Assembly (NCBI GenBank): GCA_025927435.1
Contig: JAICLM010000018.1
Span: 1 to 16,382, forward strand
Length of the DNA: 16,382 nucleotides
DNA from: Thermoleophilia bacterium
GTDB taxonomy: Bacteria > Actinomycetota > Thermoleophilia > Gaiellales > Gaiellaceae
Reading direction: 5' to 3'
Under the pieces are notes generated by a model. The model was not told the origin of the DNA and searched no databases. It saw only the letters and a list, made by a program, of their open reading frames with translations. Shown here one piece after another: positions 13,638 through 16,382 of the stretch (the stretch's first letter is position 1; each line of letters opens with the position of its first letter). The position numbers and the translations under genes were made by a program.

Positions 13638-14087
13638 GTGGTGAGAGAACTGACCATCGGTGAGGTCTCCGAGCGGAGCGGCGTCTCCCAGTCGGCACTT
13701 CGCTTCTACGAGCGCCAGGGCCTCATTTCGGCCCGGCGCACCGACGGCAACCAGCGGCGCTACCCGGCGGTCACCCTGCGGCGCGTCGCGCTCGTACAGG
13801 CGGGAAAGGCCGCCGGCGTCCCGCTCGAGCGCATTCGCGCCGCACTGGACGAGCTGCCCACCGGCAAGACGCCGACGAAGCGCGACTGGGAGCGGCTCTC
13901 GCGCAGCTGGAAGCGCGAGCTCGACGAGCGAATCGCGACGCTCCAGGCGATCCGCGGCCGGCTCACGACGTGCATCGGCTGCGGCTGCCTCTCGCTCCGC
14001 ACCTGCGCGTTGCTCAACCCCGGGGACGAGGCGGGTTCGCTCGGCGTGGGCGCGCATTATCTCCGTAGAGTCTCTCCTCGTGGATGA
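13638..14087 (+). CDS. soxR: SoxR-type MerR-family redox regulator
   Basis: A 149-residue MerR-family activator. The N-terminal winged helix (about 5-75) has LTIGEVSERSGVSQSALRFYERQGLI and RTDGNQRRYP, followed by a dimerisation helix (about 80-110). C112, C115, C117 and C123 form the CX2CXCX5C motif that ligates the [2Fe-2S] sensor cluster in SoxR (C119, C122, C124 and C130 in E. coli). All four are present, so redox-cluster sensing is expected. GTG 13638 or 13641 may start it. It is divergent from the split transketolase, with a MerR-type promoter between them, making that operon the likely target. Its last 8 nt overlap the M20 peptidase gene. Confidence 0.92.
   Translation: MVRELTIGEVSERSGVSQSALRFYERQGLISARRTDGNQRRYPAVTLRRVALVQAGKAAGVPLERIRAALDELPTGKTPTKRDWERLSRSWKRELDERIATLQAIRGRLTTCIGCGCLSLRTCALLNPGDEAGSLGVGAHYLRRVSPRG
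14066..14071 (+). promoter_or_regulatory. Putative internal -10 (TAGAGT) of the M20 peptidase gene
   Basis: TAGAGT, within the 3' end of soxR, ends 8 nt before GTG 14080. No -35 is recognisable. It may allow leaderless expression independent of soxR, but translational coupling is an equally good explanation. Confidence 0.3.
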
Positions 14088-15408
14088 GGCCTGGCGCGCC
14101 GAGCTGGCGGAGCTGATCGCAATCCCGAGCGTGAGCGCCGACCCGGCCCACCGGGACGACGTGAAGCGCGCGGGGGAGTGGGTCTGCGAGCTCATCCGCC
14201 GCATCGGCGGCAGCGCCGAGCTGACGCCTTTCGGCGAGCGGGAGCTCGTGCTCGGCGAGATCCCGGCGTCGGACGGCGACGGGAGTGCGCCGACCGTGCT
14301 CGTCTACAACCACTTCGACGTCCAGCCTCCCGCCCCGCTCGAGCTCTGGGAGTCCGACCCGTTCGAGCTCGACGTCCGCGGCGAGTGGGCGTACGGCCGC
14401 GGCGTCGCGGACGACAAGGGCCAGCTCTGGCTCGTCCTCAAGGCGGCGCAGCGACTCGTCGAGGCCGGTGCGTTGCCGGTCAACCTCCGCATCGCGTACG
14501 ACGGCGAGGAGGAGATCGGCGGCCACACGATCGCCGACTGGATCGCGCAGGACGAGCGCGGCGCCGATGCGTGCGTGATCTTCGACGGGGGCATGCTCCG
14601 GCGCGACGTGCCGACGATCGAGCTCGCGACCCGCGGCCTCGTCGGTGTCGACGTCAAGGTGCGGACCGGCGAGCGCGATCTGCACTCCGGCATGTACGGC
14701 GGCGCGGCGCTCAACGCGATCCACGTGCTCACGCGCTGTCTCGACGCGGTGCTCGCCGGCCCGGACGGACTGCTGCCCGAGCCTCTGCGCGCGGGAATCG
14801 CCCCGGCGACGGCGGAGGAGCTCGAGGCGTGGTCGCAGCTGCCGCCCGGTGCCGAGGCGATCTCGGAGGCCGGCGCCCGGCCGCTGGACCCGAAGGCGGG
14901 TGACGAGTTCTACGTCCGCACCTGGGCCGAGCCGTCGACGGACGTGAACGGCATCATCGGCGGCAAGCCCGGCGTCCGCAACACGACGCTCAGCGTCGAG
15001 GCCTCCGCCGAGTTCTCGATCCGCCTCGCGCCGGGCCAGGACGCCGAGACGGTCGGCGCTGCAGCCGAGCGCCTGGTGCGCGACGCCGCTCCGGAAGGCG
15101 CCGAGCTCGACATCGTCGTGAAGGGCTCGAACCCGGGCCTCGTCCGCGCCGACGCGCCTGCAATCCAGCTTGCGGTCGACGCATTCGAGCAGGCGCTCGG
15201 GAAGCGGCCGCTGCTCACCCGGGTCGGCGGCTCGATCCCGCTGATGCCCGCACTGACGGAGAAGGGCATCGACACGATCCTCAGTGGCTTCGCGCTGCCC
15301 GAGTCGAACGTCCATTCGCCGAACGAGCGCTTCCTCGTCCCGTACTTCGCGGCCGGGATCGACACGGTCGCCGAGCTGTTCACCGCGCTCGGGCGCTTGA
15401 ACGGCTAG
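14080..15408 (+). CDS. M20-family metallopeptidase (dipeptidase-like)
   Basis: A 442-residue dinuclear zinc hydrolase. Likely metal ligands and catalytic residues are H78 and D80 (YNHFDVQP), D111/D112 (GRGVADDKG), E143-E145 (YDGEEEIGG), D169 (IFDGG) and a C-terminal His in ESNVHSPNERF. The dimerisation (lid) domain is inserted at about 185-345, with RDLHSGMYGGAALNA (H202), as in M20 dipeptidases. The protein is full length, with no signal peptide, so it is cytosolic; specificity (dipeptide, carnosine-like or acylated amino acid) is undetermined. The start is GTG 14080, overlapping the soxR stop by 8 nt; the open frame runs further upstream only as an out-of-frame copy of soxR. It shares its stop tetranucleotide CTAG with the convergent acetyltransferase. 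Confidence 0.92.
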   Translation: MDEAWRAELAELIAIPSVSADPAHRDDVKRAGEWVCELIRRIGGSAELTPFGERELVLGEIPASDGDGSAPTVLVYNHFDVQPPAPLELWESDPFELDVRGEWAYGRGVADDKGQLWLVLKAAQRLVEAGALPVNLRIAYDGEEEIGGHTIADWIAQDERGADACVIFDGGMLRRDVPTIELATRGLVGVDVKVRTGERDLHSGMYGGAALNAIHVLTRCLDAVLAGPDGLLPEPLRAGIAPATAEELEAWSQLPPGAEAISEAGARPLDPKAGDEFYVRTWAEPSTDVNGIIGGKPGVRNTTLSVEASAEFSIRLAPGQDAETVGAAAERLVRDAAPEGAELDIVVKGSNPGLVRADAPAIQLAVDAFEQALGKRPLLTRVGGSIPLMPALTEKGIDTILSGFALPESNVHSPNERFLVPYFAAGIDTVAELFTALGRLNG

Positions 15409-15857
15409 GGACGCTCGGCGTAGCCCACGCGTTCGAACGGCCAGTCGCGCGCGAGCCAGTCGCTGACCGCCCGCCAGAGGGGCGCATCCAGCTCGGCGCG
15501 ATCCGCTCGCACCCAGGAGTGCACGTCGGCGTCGTGCTCCCCACGCTTGTCGGGATAGATGTACACGCAGCCGATCACGTCTCCCGTCGAAGGATCGAGC
15601 ACGGTGTACGTGAACCCCTTCCGGTTCTCGAAGTCGTCGGCGTGCCCACGGAGGTCGTTCAGGTTCTCGTCCAGGCCGCGGCCGTCGGGCCAGGAGCTGG
15701 TCTCCCAGCCGGGTGTCGCGCGGATGTGCTCCAGGGACGACGACCACGCCTCGTAGTCGGGCTCGTTGTGCTGCGGCCCGAGCGGCTCGAGCCGGAACTG
15801 CTCGGTCTCGAGAGCGAGCGGGGCGGCGAACCCGGGCGGGACGAACGGCTCCTCCAC
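15405..15857 (-). CDS. GNAT-family N-acetyltransferase-like protein
   Basis: A 150-residue protein with a GNAT-like order of elements: FRLEPLGPQHNEPDYEAWSSSLEHIR (first strand and helices, about 21-46), FTYTVLDPSTGDVIGCVYIYPD (central strands, 82-103), DADVHSWVRAD (strand 4 region, 109-119) and a C-terminal helix WRAVSDWLARDWPF. The usual acetyl-CoA signature Q/RxxGxG/A is not clear, and the C-terminal strand is short, so cofactor use is uncertain. The start is GTG 15857, 7 nt after the HxlR stop, so the two are probably one operon and the regulator may control it. Acceptor unknown. The stop is shared in CTAG with the M20 gene. Confidence 0.72.
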   Translation of the reverse strand: MEEPFVPPGFAAPLALETEQFRLEPLGPQHNEPDYEAWSSSLEHIRATPGWETSSWPDGRGLDENLNDLRGHADDFENRKGFTYTVLDPSTGDVIGCVYIYPDKRGEHDADVHSWVRADRAELDAPLWRAVSDWLARDWPFERVGYAERP

Positions 15858-15864
15858 GAAGCCG

Positions 15865-16224
15865 CTAGAGGGCGTGCGGGTGCTGGCGCCCGCAGGGAAG
15901 CCAGTCGTGGCCGAACTCGCGCATGGCGTCGATAATCGGCAGGAGGGACTCGCCCTTCGCCGTCAGCGAGTACTCGACCCGCGGCGGCGTCTCGGGATAG
16001 CTCTGCCGTTCGAGGATCCCGTCGGCCTCGAGGGCGCGCAGCCGCTCGGCGAGCGTGCGCGGGCTGATGCCCTGGCACGAGCGCTCGAGCTCGGAGAACC
16101 GCCGCGGCCCTTCCGAGAGGTCGTGGACGAGCAGCGCCGTCCACTTCGCGCCGATGATCTCGGCCGTCGCCGCGACCGCGCAGGTGCCGGCGACGTGGAC
16201 AGAGTTCATCGTGCGAACGGCCAT
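15865..16224 (-). CDS. HxlR-family winged-helix regulator
   Basis: A 119-residue HxlR/MarR-like transcription factor. The family pattern is GTCAVAATAEIIGAKWTALLVHDL, then GPRRFSELERSCQGISPRTLAERLRALEADGILERQSYPETPPRVEYSLTAKG, covering the recognition helix and wing. C15 aligns with the N-terminal cysteine used for thiol sensing in several members (YodB/HypR type); C50 and C112 are extra. Redox sensing is possible but not shown. ATG 16224 follows a TACAAT -10 by 7 nt; ATG 16209 (MNSVHV) is a later alternative. It sits upstream of the acetyltransferase gene in the same direction. A short dyad at 16237-16250 between the promoter boxes could be its own operator. Confidence 0.9.
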   Translation of the reverse strand: MAVRTMNSVHVAGTCAVAATAEIIGAKWTALLVHDLSEGPRRFSELERSCQGISPRTLAERLRALEADGILERQSYPETPPRVEYSLTAKGESLLPIIDAMREFGHDWLPCGRQHPHAL

Positions 16225-16231
16225 CGCTCGG

Positions 16232-16237
16232 ATTGTA
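16232..16237 (-). promoter_or_regulatory. Putative -10 (TACAAT) of the HxlR-acetyltransferase unit
   Basis: TACAAT read leftwards matches the -10 consensus at five of six positions and ends 7 nt before ATG 16224. TTCAAC (16261-16256), 18 nt upstream, is a weak -35 and lies in the end of the preceding gene. An ACGCG-N4-CGCGT dyad (16237-16250) fills the spacer. Confidence 0.5.
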
Positions 16238-16249
16238 CGCGGCGTCGCG

Positions 16250-16382
16250 TCAGGCGTTGAACGGCGCCGGGCAGGCGTCGATCTTCGGGATCGAGAAGCG
16301 CGCGATCGTGCCGAAGCCCTCGCACGGCTTGCACGCCTGAGCTACTCCGGCGTCGCAGGCCACCGAGAGGAAGATGAATGCA
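16250..16382 (-). CDS. C-terminal fragment of an uncharacterised cysteine-containing protein
   Basis: An open frame enters from the right edge and ends at TGA 16252-16250, giving 43 residues. Third codon positions are almost all G or C, as in the neighbouring genes, which supports coding. The visible end has SVACDAGVAQACKPC, then a hydrophobic FGTIARFSIPK and DACPAPFNA at the terminus. Four cysteines in 43 residues suggest disulfides or metal binding. The N-terminus is outside the window and no family is recognised. It runs in the same direction as HxlR and ends 25 nt before it, so the HxlR promoter overlaps its 3' end. Confidence 0.6.
   Translation of the reverse strand, partial: AFIFLSVACDAGVAQACKPCEGFGTIARFSIPKIDACPAPFNA

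Noticed and set aside
13660..14079. 140-codon upstream extension of the M20 peptidase frame
   Set aside because: It is an out-of-frame reading of soxR, full of Ser, Arg and Ala. The peptidase domain begins right after GTG 14080.

Overview
The window is about 16.4 kb of very GC-rich, densely coding DNA, with strong G/C at codon third positions, many GTG starts and several start/stop overlaps. The gene content fits a high-GC actinobacterium: a 7Fe ferredoxin, a CysO/CysM/Mec cysteine pathway, a GAAC-N4-GTTC LexA-type box, a primary-type sigma factor and apparently leaderless promoters. A deep lineage such as Thermoleophilia is my best guess, but this is inference. I see no tRNA, rRNA, CRISPR array, insertion sequence or phage gene, and no gene-free stretch above about 170 bases.

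Left part (1-4742). The end of a receiver-like protein is followed by a + strand set: 7Fe ferredoxin, two-domain VOC protein and compact FAD oxidoreductase. It meets a leftward two-component operon (NarL-type response regulator, soluble HisKA_3-type kinase, conserved-looking 64-residue protein). Next comes a leftward radical SAM protein of the SPL/Rv2578c type, with a perfect LexA-type palindrome next to its -10.

Middle (4863-12080). A CNNM/CBS/CorC membrane protein and a secreted six-cysteine protein run rightwards and end at a strong hairpin. On the other strand is a complete sulfur-carrier cysteine operon, transcribed in the order rhodanese-ThiF activator, CysO, CysM, Mec, with adjacent genes overlapping by 4-11 nt. 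The activator loads sulfur on CysO, CysM joins it to the substrate (probably O-phosphoserine), and the JAMM peptidase Mec releases cysteine. CysO is encoded ending Gly-Gly-Cys, not Gly-Gly. Divergent to this operon are a membrane-anchored TPR protein and then a primary-type sigma factor.

Right part (12084-16382). A split transketolase (N and C subunits, 4-nt overlap) is transcribed leftwards. It is divergent from a SoxR-type MerR regulator carrying the full CX2CXCX5C cluster motif. The shared 37-bp interval has a -35, a 19-bp spacer holding an inverted repeat, and a -10 placed so that transcription would start at the transketolase ATG. This is the classical MerR/SoxR promoter layout and the best regulatory prediction here. 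SoxR overlaps an M20 dipeptidase gene. The window ends with a leftward GNAT acetyltransferase and HxlR regulator pair and the C-terminus of an unidentified cysteine-containing protein.

The points most worth following are the self-encoded Gly-Gly-Cys carrier, the SoxR-transketolase link, the LexA-radical SAM link, and a recurrent TANNNT box 6-10 nt before start codons.
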